From: CAZVAO01 sp964625175
Lineage (GTDB): Bacteria > Bacillota > UBA994 > PWPR01
Assembly: GCA_964625175.1 (NCBI GenBank)
Contig: CAZVAO010000014.1
Location: forward strand, 1-28,219
DNA length: 28,219 bases
Direction of reading: 5' to 3'
Made by a program: the position numbers and the translations under genes. Shown here piece by piece: positions 7,110 through 13,977 of the stretch (within the stretch, counting starts at the first letter, position 1; each line of letters begins with the position of its first letter). The notes under the pieces were generated by a model. It ran no database searches. It was not told the DNA's origin and saw only the letters and a list, made by a program, of their open reading frames with translations.

Positions 7110-8540
7110 TTATTTATTTCCGAATCGGTTGATCGGAGGCATGAGTCCATCGGGCAGCGGGCAAGTATAGGTTTCACCCGCAGTGGATTTAATAAACTCT
7201 GCCTTTGCTTCAGCCACTTTTTCAGGGCTTTGCATGAAGTCGATAGCAGTGAGGCCAAGTGCTTTCGCAGCTTGGAGCATCCCTTTATGACCAATACTCA
7301 TGCCAGCAGAAGCTGCGAGCTGCCAAGAGTGACCTGGCGTACCGATAGCATGTGTAGCCATACGGAACTGAGCGGTTGGAACGACCCAGCTAATATCAGC
7401 TACATCCGTTGATCCCATTTGAATTTGACCTTTGCCATAAGGGGGTAAAATAGTATCACAGAGATATTTGCCCGTGAGGTTGTCTTTATATTCTGCTAAA
7501 GAATCGGGTATTTTGTCAAGGTGGCTTGCGATATAGGACTCTGGATAGGTCTTGCTGATTGCTTCAGCAAACGCTTTGTCTTCACAGTCAAACTGTGGGG
7601 CACCGACTTCCATGAGTTTTTCATGGAGCACATTGCCGATAGTTTCATTCGGCAGCAGGTTATAAGTGCCATCGATAAATTCAACATCAAGACTGGTCTC
7701 TGTCATCAAACAAGCGCCTTCAGCGATTTTAATCACTTTGGCATAGATCTCCTCAACTGTTTTGCGTTTCGGGGCACGCACATAATACCACGAGGCTGCT
7801 TCGGCAGGTACAACATTGGGCTCGCCGCCGCCATTGGTAATTGTGTAATGAATACGGGCATCGGGTGTAATGTGTTCTCTTAAGTAATTGACTCCAACGT
7901 TCATTAATTCAACGGCGTCCAAGGCAGAGCGCCCATTAAACGGATCGCCCGCGGCATGAGCAGTAACACCGTGAAAATTAAAGACTGCAGAATTAACCGC
8001 AAGTGAACTGGCCAGTTGTACCCCAGTTAGGGTCGCAGGATGCCAGGTAATTGCCAAATCAACATCATCAAATAGATGTGCTTTCGCCATTTGGCCTTTG
8101 GCATTGAAAATTTCTTCAGCGGGGCATCCGTAGAAACGAATCGTTCCCGTAACGGTCCCAGCATCAATGGCTTCTTTAACCGCTAAACATGCCCCCAGCG
8201 AGCCTGTTCCCAACATATTATGGCCACAACCATGACCGCCTTTTCCCTCTTCTAAAGGCTCTTTAACTGGTAGGGCTTTTTGACTTATGCCAGACAGGGC
8301 ATCATATTCCGCTAAAATAGCAATAACGGGGTTTCCCGATCCGTAACTGGCAACTAAGGCTGTTGGCATATCGGCGACACCCAAGTCAACTGAGAAGCCT
8401 GCTTTGCTAAGGATATCAGCGAGCAGCTGGGCAGATTTGCTTTCCTGAAGGCCAGTTTCTGCGAAGGCCCAGATTTTGTTGTTTGTTTCAGTCAGTTCTT
8501 GAGCATGGTTTTCCACCCATGCTTTTACGTCAAATTTCAT
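7110..8540 (-). CDS. M20 family amidohydrolase, AbgB-like
   Basis: A 476-residue M20D-type metallo-amidohydrolase close in length to AbgB, the B subunit of p-aminobenzoyl-glutamate hydrolase (about 480 residues). Metal-site motifs are AEYDAL (Glu78, Asp80), GGHGCGHNMLG (Cys105, His107), PAEE (Glu142, Glu143) and WHPA (His167). HGVTAHAA at 190-197 begins the dimerisation/lid domain, and a final HAIGTPGHSWQ holds another conserved His. AGGAGG stands seven bases before the ATG. No abgA partner is present beside it, so it may act alone on other N-acyl amino acids or dipeptides. It is cytosolic and divergent from the cysteine-synthase-like gene, sharing a 207-bp AT-rich control region with it. Confidence 0.87.
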   Translation of the reverse strand: MKFDVKAWVENHAQELTETNNKIWAFAETGLQESKSAQLLADILSKAGFSVDLGVADMPTALVASYGSGNPVIAILAEYDALSGISQKALPVKEPLEEGKGGHGCGHNMLGTGSLGACLAVKEAIDAGTVTGTIRFYGCPAEEIFNAKGQMAKAHLFDDVDLAITWHPATLTGVQLASSLAVNSAVFNFHGVTAHAAGDPFNGRSALDAVELMNVGVNYLREHITPDARIHYTITNGGGEPNVVPAEAASWYYVRAPKRKTVEEIYAKVIKIAEGACLMTETSLDVEFIDGTYNLLPNETIGNVLHEKLMEVGAPQFDCEDKAFAEAISKTYPESYIASHLDKIPDSLAEYKDNLTGKYLCDTILPPYGKGQIQMGSTDVADISWVVPTAQFRMATHAIGTPGHSWQLAASAGMSIGHKGMLQAAKALGLTAIDFMQSPEKVAEAKAEFIKSTAGETYTCPLPDGLMPPINRFGNK

Positions 8541-8582
8541 TTATATTCCTCCTGGTGAATAAATATGCAACTTAATTCTTTT

Positions 8583-8591
8583 ATAATAGCA
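8583..8591 (-). promoter_or_regulatory. Extended -10 promoter for the M20 gene
   Basis: On the minus strand TGCTATTAT is an extended -10 element about 45 bases upstream of the M20 ATG. A short perfect palindrome, TGAAATATAATTTCA (8630-8644), lies between this promoter and the rightward one and could be a shared operator. Confidence 0.5.
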
Positions 8592-8693
8592 TATCACAGT
8601 CTAAAATAGTATAATTATGTACAAATATGTGAAATATAATTTCATCACTAGGTCTTTTTTCGCTTCACAAATACATATATACTGTCTAAATTG

Positions 8694-8702
8694 TGCTATA
8701 AT
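8694..8702 (+). promoter_or_regulatory. Extended -10 promoter for the cysteine-synthase-like gene
   Basis: TGCTATAAT matches the extended -10 consensus and the promoter at 2410-2418. Transcription would begin near 8709, about 40 bases before the ATG at 8748. The promoter lies inside a longer possible reading frame that begins at 8691, which argues against that earlier start. Confidence 0.6.
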
Positions 8703-8747
8703 CAAAACAATTCAAATCCTAATTGTTGGAAAGAGGGAGTGCTTAAG

Positions 8748-9668
8748 ATGAAATATGCTACTGATATGACCGAATTAATCGGTAATACCCCATTAGTGAA
8801 GATGAATTCATTCTCTGAAAATGCCGAGGTTTTTGCTAAGTGTGAATTTCTTAACCCCATTAGTATCAAAGACCGTCCTGTTTACAATATCATTACAGAA
8901 GCCGAACGCAAAGGGTTGATTAAACCCGGAGACACCCTGATTGAAACAACCAGTGGTAATACAGGGATGGCGGTTGCCTATATTGCTGCAATAAAAGGTT
9001 ATCGTGCGATTCTTTGTATGTGTGCGATACAGTCTGTGGAACGTAGAAAGATATTACAGGCTTTTGGAGCTGAGCTGGTGCTTTCGCCGATCAATGAAGG
9101 AACTGCTGGTGCAAAGCGCATGATGAAAGACATCCTTGAAGAGCATCCTGAGTATTTTTATGTGGGACAGCACATTAACCAAGATAACCCTGGCGCCCAT
9201 TATAAAACAACCGGACCCGAAATCTGGCAAGACACCGACGGCAAAGTGGATATTGTCATAGCGGCTCTTGGTACCGGTGGAACCATCTGTGGAGCCGGTC
9301 GTTATCTGAAAGAGCGGAATCCGAATATTCAATTACTGGCGATCGAACCCGAGAGTTCGCCTTATATTTCCAAAGGTATATTTAAACCACATAAAATGAT
9401 GGGAACCGCACCGGGATTTGTGCCTGAAACTTTGGATAAGGAAATTATTGATGAAATCCTTTTAGTCAGTACCGAAGATGCCTTTGAGATGTGTCGCGAA
9501 TTAGCGCGAGGTGAGGGCATGTTGGTTGGTATTTCTTCAGGTGCCGTAGGCTGTGCACTGCAACGCGTTTCAGCACTACCTGAGAACAAAGGGAAAGTAA
9601 TCGTCGGTATTATGGCGGATACTGGGCAGCGTTATTTAAGTGTTGAAGGATTATTTCAAGTCGATTAA
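8748..9668 (+). CDS. Cysteine synthase-family PLP enzyme
   Basis: A 306-residue fold-type II PLP enzyme close to O-acetylserine sulfhydrylase (CysK). Lys41 in NPISIKDR should bind PLP, TTSGNTG (67-73) is the substrate loop, GTGGT (175-179) holds the phosphate, and QHINQDNPGAHYKTTGPEIW matches the CysK active-site region. GISSGA and DTGQRYLS near the C-terminus also fit. One difference stands out: the family block usually read MPETMSxERR is here MCAIQSVERR (91-100). CysK may thus be the wrong exact name, and related synthases or beta-substituting enzymes are possible. The start at 8748 was chosen for its GAGGGAG site and for the promoter just upstream. It is divergent from the M20 gene. Confidence 0.8.
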   Translation: MKYATDMTELIGNTPLVKMNSFSENAEVFAKCEFLNPISIKDRPVYNIITEAERKGLIKPGDTLIETTSGNTGMAVAYIAAIKGYRAILCMCAIQSVERRKILQAFGAELVLSPINEGTAGAKRMMKDILEEHPEYFYVGQHINQDNPGAHYKTTGPEIWQDTDGKVDIVIAALGTGGTICGAGRYLKERNPNIQLLAIEPESSPYISKGIFKPHKMMGTAPGFVPETLDKEIIDEILLVSTEDAFEMCRELARGEGMLVGISSGAVGCALQRVSALPENKGKVIVGIMADTGQRYLSVEGLFQVD

Positions 9669-9724
9669 TAATTTAAAGAAATGAATCACAAGCGTTAGGA
9701 TGCGTCGTTAGGCAAAGAGACGAC

Positions 9725-9764
9725 CACCTTTGATGCTGTATCTAATCCTACAGCTTCAAAGGTG
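9725..9764. terminator. Hairpin after the cysteine-synthase-like gene
   Basis: CACCTTTGATGCTGTA pairs with TACAGCTTCAAAGGTG, a 16-bp stem with one mismatch and an eight-base loop. The following bases (TTATGATTAG) are not a clear T-tract, so it may be a weak terminator or an mRNA-stabilising 3' hairpin. Confidence 0.5.
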
Positions 9765-9853
9765 TTATGATTAGTACAACAGATTTCTAAGCGTTTGGTT
9801 TCAATTCAATTGTCGATTCTGGTCAGTCATAAAAACTGAATATTTTCTAATGT

Positions 9854-9884
9854 TGTGCGAAAGTTGATGTTTTTACGGTATAAT
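9854..9884 (+). promoter_or_regulatory. Promoter for the racemase-aminotransferase operon
   Basis: TATAAT at 9879-9884 is a perfect -10. The best -35 candidate, TTGTGC at 9854-9859, has a long 19-base spacer, so the -35 is uncertain. The start codon follows about 45 bases later. Confidence 0.5.
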
Positions 9885-9932
9885 ATTATTAATAGTCAAA
9901 AATAAATTATAAAAAGGAGTCAAGTAATCATA

Positions 9933-10628
9933 ATGAAACGCATGGGAATTATCGGTGGGATGACTTGGGAATCTTCAATTGAGTATTATCGCATACTTAA
10001 TGAAGAGGTGCGCGATCGCCTTGGCGGAATGCACTCAGCGGATGTTGTGATGTATTCTTACGACTTTGATGATATTGTCATTCTGCAGAATGAGGGCCGG
10101 TGGGACGAGGCGGATGCTTCTTTAATTAAGGTTGCACAGCAGCTCGAAGCGGCGGGAGCTGAAGTAATTGCTATTGCGACCAATACGATGCATAAGTGTT
10201 TTCCAGCAATGGAAAAGGTCATCAAAACACCCATGATCCATATTGCAGATGCGACAGGTGAGGCAATTAAGAAGCTGGGTTTGAATAGGGTGGCCTTGCT
10301 AGGGACTCGCTTTACGATGGAAGGCGACTTCTATCGCGGACGCCTTAAAGAAAAGTTTGATATAGACGTTGTAATCCCATCGGAACAGGAGCGACAAGTG
10401 GTGCACAATGTCATCTATAACGAGCTCACGTTTGGGGAACTAAAGGATTTTTCGCGTGCTCAGTATGTGGATATTATCACAAGATTGCAAACGGAAGAGG
10501 GTGCCCAAGGTGTGGTTTTAGGATGTACGGAAATTCCTCTCTTGATCTATCAAAAGGACAGCCCCATCCCAATTTTCAACACATCTTTGATTCATGCTCA
10601 AGCGCTGCTAAATTATGCTTTAAGTTAG
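9933..10628 (+). CDS. Aspartate/glutamate racemase family protein (Thr/Cys active site)
   Basis: A 231-residue PLP-independent amino-acid racemase of the Asp/Glu racemase family, starting with the typical GIIGGMTWESS. These enzymes use two residues as acid/base on opposite faces of the substrate, usually both Cys. Here the first site is ATNTMHK with Thr83, while the second is the normal LGCTEIP with Cys198. E. coli YgeA (L-aspartate/glutamate-specific racemase) is known for the same Thr83/Cys pair, so the protein may be active and asymmetric rather than dead. AAAGGAG lies 13 bases upstream of the ATG, longer than usual. Twelve bases separate it from the aminotransferase gene, so the two are co-transcribed. 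Likely role: making or removing D-Glu or D-Asp. Confidence 0.87.
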   Translation: MKRMGIIGGMTWESSIEYYRILNEEVRDRLGGMHSADVVMYSYDFDDIVILQNEGRWDEADASLIKVAQQLEAAGAEVIAIATNTMHKCFPAMEKVIKTPMIHIADATGEAIKKLGLNRVALLGTRFTMEGDFYRGRLKEKFDIDVVIPSEQERQVVHNVIYNELTFGELKDFSRAQYVDIITRLQTEEGAQGVVLGCTEIPLLIYQKDSPIPIFNTSLIHAQALLNYALS

Positions 10629-10640
10629 GAGAAAACAATC

Positions 10641-11642
10641 ATGCGTAACTATTTATTAGATAACAATGAGAGTGCTTGGACACCACAGAGCATTTGCCCA
10701 TCGTCTATTGATATTGATTGGGGAAAAGTAGAGCTTAATCGCTATACGTCTCAAGAAAACGGGCCCCTATTAGATGCCTTAGCGCGCTACACAGGCTTTC
10801 CAAAAGATCAACTTGTTGCGGACAATGGTGGGGATATCTTAATCCGAAATGTGTTTACGAATTGCAGTGGTCCTGAGAAAAAAATCATGCTGACACCGCC
10901 TACTTTCGGGCTCTATTACAATTACGCACAACAAGTGGGAAATCGCGTATTTGATGTTGAACTAACACCCGACTTTCAATTGCAAGTGGATCAAATGATT
11001 GAGGTCTTGCAACGGGAAGAGATCGGTATGGTGATGATTTGTCATCCCAATAATCCAACGGGCAATAATCTGCCTGTAGCAGATATTTTAAGAATTATAG
11101 AAAATACCGAATCGATTGTCGTCGTAGACGAGGCCTACTATGAGTTTGGTGGGGTATCACTGCAAGAGTATGTGGATCAATATGACAACTTAATCATACT
11201 ACGCACCATGTCTAAAGCGTTTGCGGCTGCTGGCTTACGTCTTGGCTATGCCATCACTAATCCGGCCTTGCGCAAGCATCTGCGCAGTTTTCAAGGGCAT
11301 TATAATATCAGCAATATTGTTCAACACATCGCAGCTTCACTTTTGGATCATTTTTCAGGGTTTGAGGGTTATATGGCAGAGGTCAAGGAAATTCGTGAGG
11401 TCTTTCGTAACCAATTAAATGCTATTGAAGGAGTAAAGGCGTTACCAAGCTGTACGAACTTTATTTTATTGGAACTTAGTAAAGATCCAGATTACGTATT
11501 TGATGAGCTCGCTAAACGGAAAATTAAAACCCGCCGCGTGTGTCACACGCACCCACTTGTGAGCAAAATGCTGCGAATCTCTGTCGGATCGCTAACCGAT
11601 AATCAGATCGCCTGTGAAGCACTCGAAGAGATTTTGCAATAG
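10641..11642 (+). CDS. HisC-like pyridoxal-phosphate aminotransferase
   Basis: A 333-residue class I/II aminotransferase resembling histidinol-phosphate aminotransferase. Visible signatures are LDNNES near the start, CHPNNPTGN (134-142, with the PLP-contacting Asn), VVDEAYYEF (Asp163 to the pyridine nitrogen), TMSKAFAAAGLRLGY with the Schiff-base Lys192, and MLRISVG (Arg312 for the alpha-carboxylate). The usual G(N)GSDE-type PLP-phosphate loop reads ADNGGDILI here. At 333 residues it is slightly short for HisC (about 350). No other histidine-biosynthesis gene is nearby, and it is coupled to a racemase, so a role in amino-acid or D-amino-acid transamination is more likely than histidine synthesis. 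The exact substrate is unknown. Confidence 0.82.
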   Translation: MRNYLLDNNESAWTPQSICPSSIDIDWGKVELNRYTSQENGPLLDALARYTGFPKDQLVADNGGDILIRNVFTNCSGPEKKIMLTPPTFGLYYNYAQQVGNRVFDVELTPDFQLQVDQMIEVLQREEIGMVMICHPNNPTGNNLPVADILRIIENTESIVVVDEAYYEFGGVSLQEYVDQYDNLIILRTMSKAFAAAGLRLGYAITNPALRKHLRSFQGHYNISNIVQHIAASLLDHFSGFEGYMAEVKEIREVFRNQLNAIEGVKALPSCTNFILLELSKDPDYVFDELAKRKIKTRRVCHTHPLVSKMLRISVGSLTDNQIACEALEEILQ

Positions 11643-11679
11643 GTCCCAAACGTTAAGCATAACATCATCTAAACGAGCA

Positions 11680-11715
11680 AGAGTGACGCCCAAGGTGATG
11701 GGCCTCACTCTTTTT
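11680..11715 (+). terminator. Rho-independent terminator of the racemase-aminotransferase operon
   Basis: AGAGTGA, a C/C mismatch and GCCCA pair with TGGGC and TCACTCT around a six-base loop, followed by TTTTT. It lies 38 bases after the aminotransferase stop and separates that operon from the CPBP-LarA operon. Confidence 0.85.
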
Positions 11716-11830
11716 AGGATGTGGCATCACAAGAGGGGGATGATAGGTTTGCATGACAAGGATGTACTGAGCCATTGATTTACTCAAATCTTCTTATTAT
11801 CATGACCACATCAACTAAAGGAGAAACACC

Positions 11831-13642
11831 ATGCCCTTTCAAAATATAATTGTAGGACTTATAGCCGGAAGCCTGATGGGTTTGGTGTCTGCCTCCATGG
11901 GACCTGCCATAACCACCAAAGAGCCAGATCGTGCGACTCAGGGCTTACTCATTCTTTGGCAGCGATCAGCTTGGCAAACAGTTGCCTTAACCGTGCTTAT
12001 TGCACCACTCGGTGAAGAATTACTATTCCGCTTTGCAGGAATTTCACTAATTAAATTATTTTTCACATATCCATGGCCGATTATCATTACAGCGATAGCC
12101 TTTGGGCTCGCCCACAATCAATTCCCTTTGAATATAATAAGTGGGGTTTTGGGTTTGGTTTTAGGGATGATTTACTGGCATTTTGGATTAATTGCTTCAA
12201 CAATTGCGCATGGTACCCAAAACGGAGTGGTCTTGTTCCATCTTTGGTGGCGTTTTCGAAAACGTACGGGCTTGACTCTGTCTGAATCACTTGCGATTTT
12301 CAGCATTGACCAAACGATTCAATTTTATGAAACAGGAATCAGACCCAGAGAAGAAAGGAATATGATGAAAACCATTGCAATACCCTATCATACAGGGCTG
12401 ACAGAAATCCATATTGCTGAAAAGAATATAAAAGCAGTCATTACCGCTGAAGCCGATTGCTTTGATCCCGGTAAGAGTGAAGAGGAATTGGTGCGCGCGG
12501 CCCTGGCTCTTCCGATTGGCACTCCGCCGCTGAGCGAGCTGTCTAAAGGGAAACAAAAGGTGGTCTTGATTACCAGCGACCATACCCGTTCGGTTCCCAG
12601 TAAACTAACACTGCCGCTACTGCTAGCAGAAATCCGCTCTGGGAATCCAGATGCGGAGATCACCATACTGATTGCCACAGGACTTCATCGCGCTACTACA
12701 GAAGAAGAGATGCGTCGGATGTTCGGCGACGAAATTGTAGATCATGAACGGATTGCCGTAAACGATGCCTATTGTGCAGAGGATTTCACGTTTATGGGGA
12801 CCTTGCCCTCGGGTGCTGAGTTCCATATGAACACCCTAGCGGTGGATTGTGATCTATTGCTGGCGGAAGGTTTTATCGAACCGCATCTACTTGCAGGTTT
12901 CTCGGGTGGGCGCAAGAGTGTTTTGCCAGGTATCTGCAATAGGAGCACGGTTAACGAGAATCATTCCTATCAGGCTGTTGCCAGCCCTAAAGCGATTGCC
13001 GGAGTAATGGATCAAAATCCGATTCACCTAGACATGGAGGAAGCGGCTCGGCGGGCGAAACTGGCTTTTATCCTCAACGTTGCTGAAAACAGCGAGAAGA
13101 AAGTGATTGCCGCTTTTGCGGGTGATCCCATAGAGGCGCATGCGCATGGGGTCGAATTTGTCAGGGAACTGGCTCAACGTCCTGCTATAACTGGGGATAT
13201 CGTGGTCACCTCTAATGGCGGGTATCCTCTGGATCAAAATCTCTATCAGACGCCGAAAGCTGTAACTACGGCTGAAGTTTGTGCGGGTAGTGACGGGGTG
13301 ATCATTATGATTGCCGCCTGTGCGGATGGTATCGGAGGGGAATTTTTCGGAAAGCTGATGACCATGGGTAGCGTTGATGAAATTGATCGCTATCTGGCAG
13401 CAATTCCACCGAAAGAGACAATTAGTGAACAATGGTGCGTGCAAATATACGCCCGTGTTCTGAAAAAACATCAAATAATCTTAGTCAGCGATTACCTGGA
13501 AAGGGAAACAGTGGAGAGGGCCAATTTAATTTACGCCGCTACCCCAGATGAGGCCTTGGAAATTGCTTATCGTATTAAGGGCCAAGACGCTGAAGTTGTC
13601 GTAATTCCTGACGGCGTGTCTGTGGTTGCTACACCGATATAA
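11831..13642 (+). CDS. CPBP intramembrane protease fused in frame to a LarA-type nickel-pincer racemase
   Basis: A 603-residue open frame joins two proteins. Residues 1-177 form a hydrophobic CPBP (CAAX-protease-like) domain with GEELLFR (Glu62, Glu63, Arg67), FGLAH (His95) and HGTQN (His127, Asn131) in about four membrane helices. Residues 179-603 are a full-length LarA (DUF2088) racemase. Its SDHTR (249-253), TGLHR (His286), PHLLAGFSGGRKSVLPG (His352, Lys362), His378 and LYQTPK (Tyr472, Gln473, Lys476) sit at a constant offset of 178 from Lactiplantibacillus LarA residues as I remember them, including pincer-bearing Lys184. LarA inverts C2 of 2-hydroxy acids using a nickel cofactor made by LarB, LarC and LarE, none of which is seen here. 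AAAGGAG precedes the first ATG, and a second site lies before residue 179, so LarA may be made separately. Sampled lines of the LarA half are more GC-rich than the CPBP half. Confidence 0.82.
   Translation: MPFQNIIVGLIAGSLMGLVSASMGPAITTKEPDRATQGLLILWQRSAWQTVALTVLIAPLGEELLFRFAGISLIKLFFTYPWPIIITAIAFGLAHNQFPLNIISGVLGLVLGMIYWHFGLIASTIAHGTQNGVVLFHLWWRFRKRTGLTLSESLAIFSIDQTIQFYETGIRPREERNMMKTIAIPYHTGLTEIHIAEKNIKAVITAEADCFDPGKSEEELVRAALALPIGTPPLSELSKGKQKVVLITSDHTRSVPSKLTLPLLLAEIRSGNPDAEITILIATGLHRATTEEEMRRMFGDEIVDHERIAVNDAYCAEDFTFMGTLPSGAEFHMNTLAVDCDLLLAEGFIEPHLLAGFSGGRKSVLPGICNRSTVNENHSYQAVASPKAIAGVMDQNPIHLDMEEAARRAKLAFILNVAENSEKKVIAAFAGDPIEAHAHGVEFVRELAQRPAITGDIVVTSNGGYPLDQNLYQTPKAVTTAEVCAGSDGVIIMIAACADGIGGEFFGKLMTMGSVDEIDRYLAAIPPKETISEQWCVQIYARVLKKHQIILVSDYLERETVERANLIYAATPDEALEIAYRIKGQDAEVVVIPDGVSVVATPI
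12354..12359 (+). promoter_or_regulatory. Internal ribosome binding site before the LarA domain
   Basis: AAAGGA stands two bases before the ATG at 12362 and five bases before the ATG at 12365. The second ATG corresponds to residue 1 of LarA in family numbering. This supports an independent translation start for the racemase inside the fused frame, ending at the same stop (13642). Confidence 0.6.
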
Positions 13643-13663
13643 GGAAGAAGAGGGGTATACGTT

Positions 13664-13963
13664 ATGGGAGAATTAAAATTAGCATTGCAGGTGGATGACA
13701 AAGACAATGTAGCAACTATTTTTGCCAACGGGATTAGTGATGGTACGAAGGTGGAAGTTCGCGATAAAAAAGGCCACGGTTTTTCGGTTTTCGTGATTGG
13801 AGAGGTCCCTTTTGGACATAAGATTGCGGTCTGCGCGATCACTGAAGGTGAAGACATTATTAAATACGGTGAAAGCATCGGTGCAGCCAGCGCCACTATC
13901 CGCAAAGGCGAATACGTCCATATCCACAATATGGTTGCAAAACGCGGCCGCGGCGACCTTTAG
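13664..13963 (+). CDS. UxaA/SuyA-type small subunit (SAF domain)
   Basis: A 99-residue SAF-domain protein, the size of the separate small subunit of altronate dehydratase-type enzymes (UxaA N-terminal domain) or of SuyA, the small subunit of (2R)-sulfolactate sulfo-lyase. Recognisable features are the N-terminal LQVDDKDNVATIF, the GHKIAVCAI segment, which normally carries a conserved GHK/H, and KYGESIGAA near the end, which is strongly typical of the family. It lacks any catalytic domain of its own and needs the large subunit encoded 14 bases downstream. AGAGGGG lies upstream of the ATG, and only 21 bases separate it from the LarA stop. Choosing between sugar-acid dehydratase and sulfo-lyase is not possible from this subunit. 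Confidence 0.85.
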   Translation: MGELKLALQVDDKDNVATIFANGISDGTKVEVRDKKGHGFSVFVIGEVPFGHKIAVCAITEGEDIIKYGESIGAASATIRKGEYVHIHNMVAKRGRGDL

Positions 13964-13977
13964 GGAGGAGCAGAGCG

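Noticed and set aside
7002..7412. A 136-residue plus-strand frame opposite the M20 gene
   Set aside because: It is an antisense shadow of the M20 coding sequence extended through the C-rich repeat and terminator.
8691..8747. Earlier start for the cysteine-synthase-like gene
   Set aside because: The extended -10 at 8694-8702 lies inside it, and the ATG at 8748 has a good ribosome site and the family N-terminus.
10641..11642. Naming the aminotransferase hisC
   Set aside because: There is no histidine gene nearby, it is paired with a racemase and has an altered PLP-phosphate loop; a HisC-like label is safer.
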